Shown: positions 16,492-25,789, counted from the stretch's first letter. The stretch is DNA of 64,000 nt from Gilliamella sp. ESL0405 (GCF_019469205.1 NZ_CP048265.1:2666001-2730000), one strand, 5' to 3'. Made by a program: numbers and translations. The notes: generated by a model from the sequence alone, not told the origin.

Positions 16492-18387
16492 TTATTCTTC
16501 GCCATAATAATAATTTTTATCACCTTTTCTAATAAATATTTGTTTTTTGGGAGCTAAAACTCGTGAGCACCATGCAGATACTTTCTGTCTTGTACAACCA
16601 ACTGAATCAGCAATTTCTACAGCTGTCATTGCTTCATCTGGTTTTAAAGTAGCTATTAATCCTAAAATTTTAACCTCTACTTCCGCGAAATTACCTTGAG
16701 CAATTTCAAACGATTGATGAACAATTTCGTCTAATACACTGTCATCTGCAAAACATCGCTTTACTTTTGCTTTAGCTACTTCTTGTTCTTCATATATATA
16801 ATTACACGTTGGACATTTATAACTTTTTAGTTTTGAACTGGTGAAATAGCTATCATAGTTTGCTAAAACTGTATCATAAACGAATCTTCTTGCCGTATAT
16901 TCATCTTTATTTTCTGCATATTTGATATTAAGGTCTAAACAGATATCAAAATCAAAAGCATATAAATTATAATTACCACCATACTTTGAAGAACGCCCTT
17001 CTTCTAATAAGTGAATTAAAAAATTTTCTTTAAATACATTAAAATATTCTTTTCTATTGGGAGCGATTAAAATATGGCTTGCAGGTCTGGTCGAGTTTTT
17101 TCCTTTTTCCTCAATAGCTTTGGCTATTAGGGCATTCCATAAGTCGTTGTAAAATCCTGGTATCAATTTTATTTTAAGAGCACCTTCATATTGTTTTTGA
17201 TATGTTTTTCTAGCTGAACGTATACCATAATTAATTTCATTAAGCCCTATTTTACAATCATTACTCTCAGCTTGTTTCCAAGCATTTTGAAGAATCATTC
17301 CTACAGTTCTTGTTACTCCTAATGACTCTCTGGCAATACGAGCAATAATTTCTGTTTTATTACCCTTTAAAAGACTATCAAACGTAATTTCGGGACTATA
17401 AGCAATTAATCGTTTTTGAATCAAAAGTGAGATTGTTTCTTCCAATTTTTTTAATGCAATTGACAATCCTCCTAAACGTTCAACATGTTCATTTAAGTCA
17501 AGTGGAATAGGGAAAATATCTCGTCCAATTATGATCCTATCACCAAAATCAAATCTATCTGTAATGACACCTATTTTTATAAACAAATTAGTTTTTGAAC
17601 CAAGAAAACTTTTTAAGAGTTTCGAAAACTTAGCTTGATACTCTGAATTTAAATCTGAAAATTCATCAAGAAATAAATATGTTTGATCTATTTTAGATTT
17701 TCTCAAAATATCATTAATTTTATTTAAAAATTCTTGAACATTAACACCTCTAGTTTGAGTATAAGTTTTACTATGCTCATTCAACGTGCTCTGGTCTGCC
17801 TTACCAGAAAAATTTAGGTTTTTTGAAGATAGGCATGCTTCAACTGATTTTTTGTCAGATGTTGCACTTTTAGAGGTAATATTTTCATCTCTTGAACGTG
17901 ACAACAAATTTCCACTTATAAGCATTTTTTCGATATACTCAAGGTCATCTAATGCTGGATTATCCTTTTTGAAAACTAAAAGTTTTTTTTCGTCATAAAA
18001 AGATTCAAGTTGTCTTTTTAAAGAATCAATAATTTGCCTTACAAAATGAACTTCAAACAATTCAATATTGTCACCATCAAATAAATCACTACAGCTACTA
18101 AGGTCAATGTATATAGGTAAAATTTTTCTTTCTAATAAATTAGAATTACTTTTAAGTGATTTTAAACATTCGTAATATCCTTTTAAAAGAGCTGTAGTCT
18201 TTCCTGTCCCTCTCCTACCAGATATATAGCTATCTTGTTTTTGAAGAATACTAGCAGTGGTATTAAAAATATCTACATAATAATCATTCAACTCCTCCAA
18301 CTCATTCACTTTATCAAGAGATAAATAATCAGCTCTTAACAATGAATCAAATGCTTCTTTAATTTTATTTTTGACCTTTTGCTCCAT
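16492..18387 (-). CDS. P-loop ATPase with zinc-ribbon-like and winged-helix C-terminus
   Basis: A 631-residue soluble protein. Walker A is GRRGTGKTT at 57-65 and Walker B YLFLDE at 237-242, with a long charged insertion between them (about 130-220). A sensor-like region (KIGVITDRFD) and helical lid follow, as in ORC/Cdc6-type or STAND-type AAA proteins. Near the end CPTC (525-528) with Cys545 suggests a partial zinc ribbon, and residues 585-612 (TAVEIADSVGCTRQKVSAW) a winged-helix DNA-binding unit. I know no gene name. It is a single gene in an accessory stretch beside a broken JAB gene; a defence role is possible but unproven. Confidence 0.75.
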   Translation of the reverse strand: MEQKVKNKIKEAFDSLLRADYLSLDKVNELEELNDYYVDIFNTTASILQKQDSYISGRRGTGKTTALLKGYYECLKSLKSNSNLLERKILPIYIDLSSCSDLFDGDNIELFEVHFVRQIIDSLKRQLESFYDEKKLLVFKKDNPALDDLEYIEKMLISGNLLSRSRDENITSKSATSDKKSVEACLSSKNLNFSGKADQSTLNEHSKTYTQTRGVNVQEFLNKINDILRKSKIDQTYLFLDEFSDLNSEYQAKFSKLLKSFLGSKTNLFIKIGVITDRFDFGDRIIIGRDIFPIPLDLNEHVERLGGLSIALKKLEETISLLIQKRLIAYSPEITFDSLLKGNKTEIIARIARESLGVTRTVGMILQNAWKQAESNDCKIGLNEINYGIRSARKTYQKQYEGALKIKLIPGFYNDLWNALIAKAIEEKGKNSTRPASHILIAPNRKEYFNVFKENFLIHLLEEGRSSKYGGNYNLYAFDFDICLDLNIKYAENKDEYTARRFVYDTVLANYDSYFTSSKLKSYKCPTCNYIYEEQEVAKAKVKRCFADDSVLDEIVHQSFEIAQGNFAEVEVKILGLIATLKPDEAMTAVEIADSVGCTRQKVSAWCSRVLAPKKQIFIRKGDKNYYYGEE

Positions 18388-18522
18388 TTTTTAACCTCGA
18401 TAAAAATTAACCAAAGATAGTCATGAATGTCACTATATTATATAGTATTAACCTCAATAATTTATTTAATTTTATACGAAAATTGCTAATGAATTAATCA
18501 AATTCACTTAAACTATGTAAAT

Positions 18523-18606
18523 TTATTTTTGCGCAGTCATAACGGCATCAATATCTTTGTATGCCGTTGGGATTTCATCAATCACCTTGGGCTTATCACT
18601 CACTAC
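18523..18606 (-). pseudogene. Relic of an RtcB RNA ligase (C-terminal fragment)
   Basis: Read on the minus strand, this segment encodes VIDEIPTAYKDIDAVMTAQK and then TAA. This resembles the C-terminal part of Escherichia coli-type RtcB, which normally continues for about 15 more residues ending in CVKG. Upstream sequence on the same strand no longer looks like RtcB. It is of a different subfamily from the intact RtcB at 19723-21120, so it is the leftover of a second ligase gene and not a copy of the present one. Confidence 0.5.
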
Positions 18607-18769
18607 ACAATGTGAACAGGAGCAGAAATTGTATTCATTGACCAGTCCTTGTAAAATACAGCTTTTTGCGATTTCGAGAACCAAAAAACAGAAGAGTAAT
18701 GATGCCGACAGGCTAAAAAAATATTTGGCAAAATTTGGGCTGAGTTGGGATGAGATTAAACAGGTATAA
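18557..18769 (+). pseudogene. Short open frame, probably 3' remnant of an unknown gene
   Basis: A 70-codon frame whose first part overlaps the antisense RtcB relic and has no coding character. The last 30 residues (KSNDADRLKKYLAKFGLSWDEI) look like a real helical protein end. It stops 4 bases before the next ATG at 18774, so it may be the truncated end of the gene that once preceded the RtcB-linked operon. No family recognised. Confidence 0.3.
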
Positions 18770-18773
18770 CTAA

Positions 18774-19577
18774 ATGAATAGCATTAGAGAACTTTTTTTT
18801 GCTATGGACGAATACCAAGGAAATACATTTTATTCTGATGTCATTTCATTCTGGTCAAATAAGCAAAATTATCATCGTTATTTACAACATATTGTGGAAA
18901 ACATCATCGAACCTGAGGATGCACTTTATATTACTGATGCTGCTAATTGGGAGCTTTATGCTCTATCCCGTGTATTAGATATATTAACATGCTCCTTACA
19001 ACACTCTTCTCATTACCCACATATTTCATTGGATGAGTATATAGCCTTTGCCCAAAGTATTGGCTTAAGCTGTGAGCAACCTAAAGAGTTTCATCCATTT
19101 TTTTATGAAATTACGGATGTTAAAGTAGGAACGGATCCTTTTTTGTTACACGCTGTGCATTACCCAGCTTTATTTTTGGGTAACTTATTAATCAATCGAG
19201 GGGGTGCAACGATCACCTTGCCCGATGAGCAGTATCCGATTCAAGAGATAAAAACAGCACCAATCTATTGGGCCTATACCAGAAACAATCGTGAAGCCCA
19301 TGATTTGTCACACGGATGGGGACATAACTCTCAATGGCGTACCAGCTTTCGATTTGATTTTAGAACTGAAAAAGGTCTTTTTTATAATTTCACAGGCAAG
19401 GATAGTCTAAACCATCCAGATCAACAATTATTAACCAAATTACATGAAGATAATATTTCGTTAGATGAAGCCATTGATCTTGTTCGTTATCGGCAATTGC
19501 TTTATATCCATAAAAAAGATGAATTATGGCCCTATGACTATCGACTTTTTGAACCACATACCAAAATATTGGTATAG
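18774..19577 (+). CDS. Conserved-looking protein of unknown function next to rtcB
   Basis: A 267-residue soluble protein without signal peptide or membrane segment. Notable is a Trp/His-rich stretch, REAHDLSHGWGHNSQWRT (about 180-197), followed by SFRFDF, which could hold metal or ligand-binding residues. I do not recognise a family. It precedes an RtcB ligase by 145 bases in the same direction, with hairpins between, so a link to RNA repair is suggested by position only. Confidence 0.6.
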   Translation: MNSIRELFFAMDEYQGNTFYSDVISFWSNKQNYHRYLQHIVENIIEPEDALYITDAANWELYALSRVLDILTCSLQHSSHYPHISLDEYIAFAQSIGLSCEQPKEFHPFFYEITDVKVGTDPFLLHAVHYPALFLGNLLINRGGATITLPDEQYPIQEIKTAPIYWAYTRNNREAHDLSHGWGHNSQWRTSFRFDFRTEKGLFYNFTGKDSLNHPDQQLLTKLHEDNISLDEAIDLVRYRQLLYIHKKDELWPYDYRLFEPHTKILV

Positions 19578-19636
19578 TGTTGTTTAATATATATAGTACT
19601 TCACAACCCCATAAACTTGGTATAAAATTCACCCGC

Positions 19637-19701
19637 TTTCCTGAATAGTGCTGCTGCAGGAAAACAGTAATTATCTTCTCAATTTGAGGAGACGCTTTTT
19701 T
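19637..19701 (+). promoter_or_regulatory. Two hairpins and a T-tract before rtcB (terminator or leader)
   Basis: The first hairpin is TTTCCTG (19637-19643) with CAGGAAA (19657-19663). The second is TCTTCTC (19674-19680) with GAGGAGA (19686-19692), one G-U pair and a 5-base loop, followed three bases later by T6 (19696-19701). The second hairpin looks like an intrinsic terminator 21 bases before the rtcB ATG. It may end transcription of the 18774 gene, or act as an attenuator of rtcB. The GAGGAG arm is also ribosome-binding-site-like but too far from the start. Confidence 0.45.
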
Positions 19702-19722
19702 ATTGTTTTCTAGGTGGCTATT

Positions 19723-21120
19723 ATGTCTACATTTTCCCGTTTACAAAAACGTTTGTCCCGTCTTGGGATTGAAAGTCATTTTAATAATGATATTTATACT
19801 TTAAATAAAGAAAGTACATCTGCTCAGATTTTGTTACCGAGTCCATTGCCTTTAGAGCAAAAAGCGGTAGAACAGTTTCTGAACTTTGCATCAGTGAACG
19901 TTCCTAATAGTTTAGGAAAAGTTTGCATGGCTCGTGCTACTCCTGATTTTCATCCAGGTGCGGTTGCGCCTGTTGGTAGTATTGTTGCAACTACTCAGGA
20001 TTTAATTATCCCGGCAGCAATTGGTACCGATATTAATTGCGGTATGCGGCTTTTTACTACCGGTTTGAGCTTTGATCAGGTGTGTGAACAAAAATCGACA
20101 ATTATTGCCCAATTAAAACGTGTGTTATTGCAAGATGAACGTGATGTACCTGTTACGCCGCAATCTTTTCAGGCATTATTCGATCAAGGTCTTGCAGCAT
20201 GGTTATCGGCGTTACCGCAGCAAGGTTTGTGGAATTCAGTTAATTATGAACGATTACACGCAGAGCTTAATAAAATATCGGGTAATCATTTAATTAAGGC
20301 AGATAGTCAGTATGCACCTGAAGCTTTTTTTGAAAAGCGCGATATTGTCCGCCCAGCGAGTTTAGGTACTGTCGGATCTGGTAATCATTTTGTCGAGTTA
20401 CAAATTGTTGATGATATTATCGATCGACATTTAGCTTATCAATTAGGTCTTGAAAAAAGTAGTGTCGTCGTCATGATTCATACCGGATCGCGTGATGTTG
20501 GTTTTTACATTGGTCAGCGTTGGCAAGATAGAGCAAAAGCTTTATGGCCGATTAATGAAAAACAACCAAAATTCGGATTATTCGGTTTAACAGATAGTCA
20601 CGCACAAGCCTATTTACACGCTATGGGCGTTGCTGCGCGTTATGCTTGGATTAATCGAATTGTGATTACCGAATTGATACGTAAATCACTTGCAATTATT
20701 TTTCATCAAGATAATAGTCAACTTGTGGTCGATATTTCGCACAATATCATTTTGCCTGAACAAGAGATGAATATTCATCGTAAAGGGGCAACGCCTGCTT
20801 ATGCTGGTCAGATAGCTTTAATCCCAGGTTCGATGGGTGATCACTCTTATGTGGCAGTAGGTAAAGGTAATGCAGATTGGTTATGGTCTTGCTCACACGG
20901 TGCAGGTCGAGCAGAAAGACGACAAGCTATGCGTAGCAAAAAAGTCGAATATGATAAGGTTAATTTGCCATGGCAATGTATTACCTTAAAAGAAGAACGG
21001 CTACGTGAAGAGGCGCCCACAGCCTACAAACCGATCACACCAGTGATTGAAGCACAACAAAACGCCGGTTTGATTCAAACAGTGGTTAAACTTAAACCGT
21101 GGATTACGTTTAAGGTGTAA
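19723..21120 (+). CDS. rtcB: RtcB-family RNA ligase
   Basis: RtcB joins RNA 2',3'-cyclic phosphate (or 3'-phosphate) to 5'-OH ends using GTP and Mn2+. Visible family motifs: DFHPGAVAPVGS near residue 80, GTDINCGMRL with the metal-binding cysteine near 105, GTVGSGNHFVEL and HTGSRDVG in the middle, and SCSHGAGRAERRQAM near 390 containing the guanylylated His. At 465 residues it is longer than the enteric RtcB (408) and belongs to another subfamily. I prefer ATG 19723, with AGGTGG 5 bases upstream, over the in-frame GTG 19714. Confidence 0.85.
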   Translation: MSTFSRLQKRLSRLGIESHFNNDIYTLNKESTSAQILLPSPLPLEQKAVEQFLNFASVNVPNSLGKVCMARATPDFHPGAVAPVGSIVATTQDLIIPAAIGTDINCGMRLFTTGLSFDQVCEQKSTIIAQLKRVLLQDERDVPVTPQSFQALFDQGLAAWLSALPQQGLWNSVNYERLHAELNKISGNHLIKADSQYAPEAFFEKRDIVRPASLGTVGSGNHFVELQIVDDIIDRHLAYQLGLEKSSVVVMIHTGSRDVGFYIGQRWQDRAKALWPINEKQPKFGLFGLTDSHAQAYLHAMGVAARYAWINRIVITELIRKSLAIIFHQDNSQLVVDISHNIILPEQEMNIHRKGATPAYAGQIALIPGSMGDHSYVAVGKGNADWLWSCSHGAGRAERRQAMRSKKVEYDKVNLPWQCITLKEERLREEAPTAYKPITPVIEAQQNAGLIQTVVKLKPWITFKV

Positions 21121-21132
21121 TTTTTATACAAC

Positions 21133-21164
21133 AACCGCATTGACTTGGCTTGATGCGGTTTTAA
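21133..21164 (+). terminator. Intrinsic terminator of rtcB
   Basis: AACCGCAT (21133-21140) pairs with ATGCGGTT (21153-21160), with a 12-base loop and a short T-run after it, 12 bases after the rtcB stop. Confidence 0.65.
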
Positions 21165-21311
21165 AAATTACTTTGTTTGCACAAGCATCGGCTAAATCAG
21201 CAAAAACACTCTCAACAACTTATTTATAGCAAATAATATCAAGCTAATAGTTGTTGCTTATTAAAATTAAATTCTATAAAAATTATTGAGGAGTCTATAC
21301 CGTTATCCGGT

Positions 21312-21346
21312 TTAAGGTTTCCAACATTTAACGGTGGAAACCTTAA
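21312..21346. repeat. Perfect 12-bp inverted repeat downstream of ggt
   Basis: TTAAGGTTTCCA (21312-21323) and TGGAAACCTTAA (21335-21346) are exact reverse complements around an 11-base loop. No T-tract follows on either strand. It lies 74 bases beyond the ggt stop, in the 299-base gap between convergent rtcB and ggt. It may be a factor-assisted terminator, an mRNA 3' stabiliser or a protein site. Apart from this and the rtcB terminator, the gap shows nothing. Confidence 0.5.
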
Positions 21347-21419
21347 CAAGATTATATATAGTTTAAAAGGGATTTTTCTGCATTGAGCAACTTTATTTAA
21401 TAGCTATACCCAAATAGTA

Positions 21420-23159
21420 TCAATACCCAGCCGCTAAACCATCCCCTCTCGGGTCGGTTGCGCCCATTAGTCGATGATGATTGGTATCGATAAGAATGGC
21501 ACCGGCATGACCCATGGTATCGGTGTAATCATTAACAATTTGCACATCATGCCCACGTAATTTGAGGGAATGAATTACATCGTTAGGTATGCGCCCTTCA
21601 ACTTTAAGATTATTGGAAGATGCACCCCATGTGCGGCCATGTAACCATCTTGGTGCATTAATGGCATCTTGAGGTGTCATGCCAAAATCAACAATTCGTG
21701 TCACAATTGCCGCTTGCGTTTGTGGTTGTCCTTCTCCGCCCATGGTGCCATAAACCAAATAAGGTTTATTATCTTTTAAAAGCATGGCTGGATTTAACGT
21801 ATGAAAGGTGCGTTTATTTGGCTCTAAACGATTAATATGGTTAGGCTCTAACGAGAAAAAACTACCACGATTTTGCAATAAAATTCCTGTATCTTTAGCA
21901 ACAATGCCAGAACCAAAATCATGATAAATACTTTGAATAATAGAAACCGCATTTCCTTCTGCATCAACAACACCAAACCAAACGGTATCGCCTTTAGGAT
22001 CTAATGGCTTTATTTCAACACGTGCCTTTTGCATATCAATCTGTTTTGCTTGTTGCTGACCATGTTGGGTAGATAATAAGAGATCAAGCGGAATCTGATT
22101 AAAATCGGGATCAGTAAGGTATTTATCTCGATCAGCAAATGCTTGTTTTGTTGCTTCAATAATTAAATGGTAATAATCAACGCTACCTTCACCCAAGGAT
22201 TTTATATCAAAATTATTGAGTATATTTAGAATCTCTAACGATGCCATACCTTGTGTATTGGGTGGTAGATTATAGGCGCTATATTCTCGATAATTAACAT
22301 GGATCGGGGCTACCCATGTAGCACGATGCTTAGCAAAATCATCTAAAGTCAATACACCACCATGGCTTTGCAGATCGTTGACAATATTTTTAGCAATATC
22401 ACCCTGATAAAATTCCTTAGCGCCTTTATTTGCAATAATTTTTAATGTGTTAGCTAAATCGGGTTGTTTAAGGATTTCGCCAATTTGGTAAGCTTGCCCA
22501 TCGTCTTTTAAGAATACTTTTTTAAATTCCGAAAAACGCTGTAACTCCCGAAACTCTTTGTCTTTTGGATCAATATTAATTGTAGACCAATAATTTAGGC
22601 TAGGTGAAACCGAAAATCCATTTTCGGCATAATCAATTGCTGATGCAAATAACGTGTTCCACGGTAGTGCATTTTTCATATTTTTAGAGGCATATTGGTA
22701 CGCTTCATCCCAACCGGAAACCACCCCTGGAACGGTATTGGCTGCCAGATAACCTCGCGACGGAATTTTATGGAAACCTTGATTTTTATAATAGTCTATC
22801 GTGGCCAAACTACCAGAACGACCGCTGGCATTTAGCCCTTTTAGTTCTTTGGTTTTAGCGTTGTAGATTAACCAAAAGTTATCGCCACCAATGGTATTCA
22901 TTTGAGGATAAACAACAGCAAGCGTTGAGGCTACGGCAATCGCTGCATCAACCGCATTGCCTCCTTTGCGTAATACATCAATTCCAGCTTGAGTCGCTAA
23001 ATAATTGGGGGACGTTACCATAACATTGGTCGTTATCGGGTTAAGACAACGGGAAGGGGTATCACAGTACTTTCCTGTCTCTGATAGCGGTATATCAGCA
23101 GCACCAGATAAAGGATTAATAAGCAATAAACTTAATAATATTGGGTATCTTTTCCTCAT
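21420..23159 (-). CDS. ggt: Gamma-glutamyltransferase family protein, secreted
   Basis: A 579-residue Ntn-hydrolase precursor of the gamma-glutamyltranspeptidase family, which hydrolyses or transfers gamma-glutamyl groups of glutathione and similar peptides. It has a signal peptide (PILLSLLLINPLSGA, cleaved near residue 20), so it acts in the periplasm. The early motif GGNAVDAAIAVA (66-77) is conserved. Autoprocessing should occur before Thr392 in GDTVWFGVVD; this DTVWF form, in place of TTHxS, resembles the YwrD-like subgroup. TMGGEGQPQTQA is the C-terminal glycine-rich loop. Single gene, preceded by a short gap to pdxY. Confidence 0.88.
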   Translation of the reverse strand: MRKRYPILLSLLLINPLSGAADIPLSETGKYCDTPSRCLNPITTNVMVTSPNYLATQAGIDVLRKGGNAVDAAIAVASTLAVVYPQMNTIGGDNFWLIYNAKTKELKGLNASGRSGSLATIDYYKNQGFHKIPSRGYLAANTVPGVVSGWDEAYQYASKNMKNALPWNTLFASAIDYAENGFSVSPSLNYWSTINIDPKDKEFRELQRFSEFKKVFLKDDGQAYQIGEILKQPDLANTLKIIANKGAKEFYQGDIAKNIVNDLQSHGGVLTLDDFAKHRATWVAPIHVNYREYSAYNLPPNTQGMASLEILNILNNFDIKSLGEGSVDYYHLIIEATKQAFADRDKYLTDPDFNQIPLDLLLSTQHGQQQAKQIDMQKARVEIKPLDPKGDTVWFGVVDAEGNAVSIIQSIYHDFGSGIVAKDTGILLQNRGSFFSLEPNHINRLEPNKRTFHTLNPAMLLKDNKPYLVYGTMGGEGQPQTQAAIVTRIVDFGMTPQDAINAPRWLHGRTWGASSNNLKVEGRIPNDVIHSLKLRGHDVQIVNDYTDTMGHAGAILIDTNHHRLMGATDPRGDGLAAGY

Positions 23160-23286
23160 TTTAGAAGTTCCTCAATTGTTAACTGTAACATTTTGAGGAA
23201 TGCATTTTCTATGCCAAGAATAAACTATTTAAATTTTGCAGCTAAAATGATTATGACCAATGGCGATAATACCGTTCTGAATTGCC

Positions 23287-24153
23287 TTATAATGCAAGCT
23301 GTGTCCCCCGATACTTCAAATCCGGCTGTTTGATCCACTGCTGAGCATCAATAATCGCCAGCTCTCGGGCATTTTGTTGTTTGGTGATGTCGAGAACGTG
23401 ATTGGCGGCATTCGCAGCGAGTTCAAAGGCGGTTAATTGGGATTGTCCATTCACTAAATGGGCAGTAAACAGACTACAAATTAAATCGCCCACGCCCAAT
23501 GGACGGTGTGGAAAATCATATAATGGTCGAGCCAGATGATAGCTTTGCGATGGTGTGGCTAAAATCATTTCAAATAATTCCGTCGTTTTACCGGCATGCA
23601 GCAGATTTTTAACCAATATGGCTTGAATCCGCTTATTTTGCAGTGTTTTTATCGCGTTAAGCACATCGTTAAAGGTTTTAATTTCCAGATTCGATAATAT
23701 CTGTAACTCCAATAAATTTGGTGTGATATAGTCAGCGTATTTGATTGCTTGCTTAGTGAAGAAATCAATAATATTTTGTGGCAGGGAACTGCCTTTATTG
23801 ATGTCGCCCCCCATAACCGGATCGCAAACATAAATCGCATTAGGATTATAAAATTTAATCTTTTTTACGGCTTCAAGGATTTCTTCACCTTGTTCGGCAA
23901 GTCCAATATAGCCCGAAATAATGGCGTCAATGGATGACAATACACCAATTTTTTCTAAACTATTGACGATTCGAGTGATTTGCTGAGCGCCCAGCACAAT
24001 GCCGTCATAATGTGGATAAACCGTATTACTCGATAACTGAACGGTGTGTATTGGCATCACTTCGACACCTTGCAATTGCATCGCTAGTGTCGCCACTTTA
24101 TTACCGGCATAACCATAAACAACATTGGACTGAATTGATAAAACAGTTTTCAT
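23287..24153 (-). CDS. pdxY: PdxY, pyridoxal kinase
   Basis: PdxY phosphorylates pyridoxal in the vitamin B6 salvage pathway. The 288-residue length fits. Motifs include SIQSNVVYGYAGNKVA at residues 6-21, CDPVMGGD (about 111-118), YITPNLLEL and the anion-hole segment GVGDLICSLFTA in the ribokinase-like fold. In other members this last one is GTGDLF; here the second residue is Val. It lies 12 bases downstream of the MFS gene on the same strand, so the two probably form an operon. Confidence 0.9.
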   Translation of the reverse strand: MKTVLSIQSNVVYGYAGNKVATLAMQLQGVEVMPIHTVQLSSNTVYPHYDGIVLGAQQITRIVNSLEKIGVLSSIDAIISGYIGLAEQGEEILEAVKKIKFYNPNAIYVCDPVMGGDINKGSSLPQNIIDFFTKQAIKYADYITPNLLELQILSNLEIKTFNDVLNAIKTLQNKRIQAILVKNLLHAGKTTELFEMILATPSQSYHLARPLYDFPHRPLGVGDLICSLFTAHLVNGQSQLTAFELAANAANHVLDITKQQNARELAIIDAQQWIKQPDLKYRGTQLAL

Positions 24154-24165
24154 ATATAGGCCTTA

Positions 24166-25443
24166 TTATTCATCATAATAACGATATTTGCTTAACAAGT
24201 AGATGCAGATAATGGATATCAGTGCTAAACCGCAATAAAATAAGGCTAAGGGTAACCAAAAACTTTTGAAGGTATAAATAACATAACCACCTATCATTGG
24301 AATTAAGCTACCAAAAATAGCCGCACACCCTTGATAACTCATTGATAACCCAGTATAGCGCATTCTGGCAGGGAAAATGCGACTCAAATACCCAGCTATT
24401 ACACCATAAAAGCCGCTGTAGCAAATCACATTTAACGAAATCCCAATAATAAAACTGGCTTTTGTGCCTGTATTTATAATCGGGAATAACAAGAATACCG
24501 ATGCCATTGCCAACATTGCTGTACAAATCAAAAAGCGTGTTGCCGAGAATTTTTCTGACCAATAAGAGATAAACGGTTGAGCAACAAAATGGACAATAGC
24601 GATCCAAAACAGTGCATCAACTATCACTGATTTTTCGACACCAAGTACCAAAGTAGTATAACCAATCATTAAGGTATTGGAAAAGATACCGCTAAATGAC
24701 AGCACATTAGCACCAATCGCTAATATTAATAATGGCAATGCTTTTTTAAATACTTCGATAATCGGTGCTGACTCTTGCTTTAAGTCTGCTTGTTTTTTAG
24801 ATGCTTCAACAAAAACCGGCGATTCGGTTAACGTCACTCTAGCAATAATGCCAATAATTAACAAAATAGCACTGGCTAAAAAAGGAATACGCCAATAACC
24901 ACTATCAATCAGTTCATTAACAGGTAAACGAATAATATAAGAAAAAACCAGTAATGCTAAAATATTGCCTGCTGGGCTTCCCCACTGAGCAAAGGATGAA
25001 AAGAAGTTTTTCAACCCTTTCGGCGCATGTTCATTCGTCATCAACACGGCACCACCCCACTCACCACCAACGGCAACACCTTGTAAAATTCGCAATGCAA
25101 CCAATAACGTTGGTGCCAAAATACCTGCTTGTTGATAAGACGGTAATAACCCAACAAAAGTGGTCGCCGTCCCCATTAAAAGCAAAGTGATAATAAGTGA
25201 TTTTTTACGCCCTAAACGGTCACCAATATGCCCAAATAACATAGCACCTAAAGGACGTGATAAAAAACCTACTGCAAAGGTAGCAAACGCCCCTAAAATT
25301 TGCACAAACTCGTTATCTGAAGGGAAAAAAAGCTGACCAAAAATCAATACCGATGCTAACGCATAGATATAAAAATCATACCATTCAATAGTAGTACCAA
25401 TAAAAGCAGCAAAAGCCACTTTTTTTGCAGATGAATTTGACAT
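24166..25443 (-). CDS. MFS transporter, metabolite:H+ symporter (MHS) family
   Basis: A 425-residue, 12-segment inner-membrane symporter of the MHS family (YhjE/ShiA/ProP type). The N-terminal FIGTTIEWYDFYIYALA and the loop GHIGDRLGRKKSL are the family hallmarks, and GVAVGGEWGGA is in segment 5. Substrate is not deducible; relatives carry shikimate, osmolytes, citrate or other acids. I start at ATG 25443 (AAGG upstream), 11 codons inside the longest frame. It is transcribed toward pdxY. Confidence 0.87.
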   Translation of the reverse strand: MSNSSAKKVAFAAFIGTTIEWYDFYIYALASVLIFGQLFFPSDNEFVQILGAFATFAVGFLSRPLGAMLFGHIGDRLGRKKSLIITLLLMGTATTFVGLLPSYQQAGILAPTLLVALRILQGVAVGGEWGGAVLMTNEHAPKGLKNFFSSFAQWGSPAGNILALLVFSYIIRLPVNELIDSGYWRIPFLASAILLIIGIIARVTLTESPVFVEASKKQADLKQESAPIIEVFKKALPLLILAIGANVLSFSGIFSNTLMIGYTTLVLGVEKSVIVDALFWIAIVHFVAQPFISYWSEKFSATRFLICTAMLAMASVFLLFPIINTGTKASFIIGISLNVICYSGFYGVIAGYLSRIFPARMRYTGLSMSYQGCAAIFGSLIPMIGGYVIYTFKSFWLPLALFYCGLALISIICIYLLSKYRYYDE

Positions 25444-25789
25444 AAGTAAACCTTGGGTAGAGGAATGTATGACCAATAATGAATAATAAAACTAGCACAA
25501 AGCTATCAACATCACAATTCGTTATCTGAAAAGAGATTAAAAATTATATATAGAAATTTAATAATATTTCTATTTTACTAAATACGTTCAACTTGATGTA
25601 TGCGAATTAATTATAACACTTTAGCTTTGGGCTTCCGATAACTTTTATCTTATTGTAGTGATAACATCTTGCATCAACTTTGAATATACACAAATCGCAT
25701 AATGGTATATAAAATTGATATTTCCTTATTTATCGATAATCGCTTTTAATTAGACATAATAAAAATAACGAGATAGGTAAGGAATCATT
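25444..25789. other. Intergenic region between the MFS gene and sat
   Basis: This 346-base AT-rich gap separates two divergent genes and must hold both promoters. I see no RNA gene or open frame. GATAAC occurs twice near 25637-25665, about 120-150 bases before sat, as a possible activator site; no reliable CysB consensus was identified. Confidence 0.4.

Noticed and set aside
19580..19722. Y-RNA-like gene in front of rtcB
   Set aside because: The hairpins do not form a tRNA-like module and no Ro60 gene is present; a terminator/attenuator is the simpler reading.
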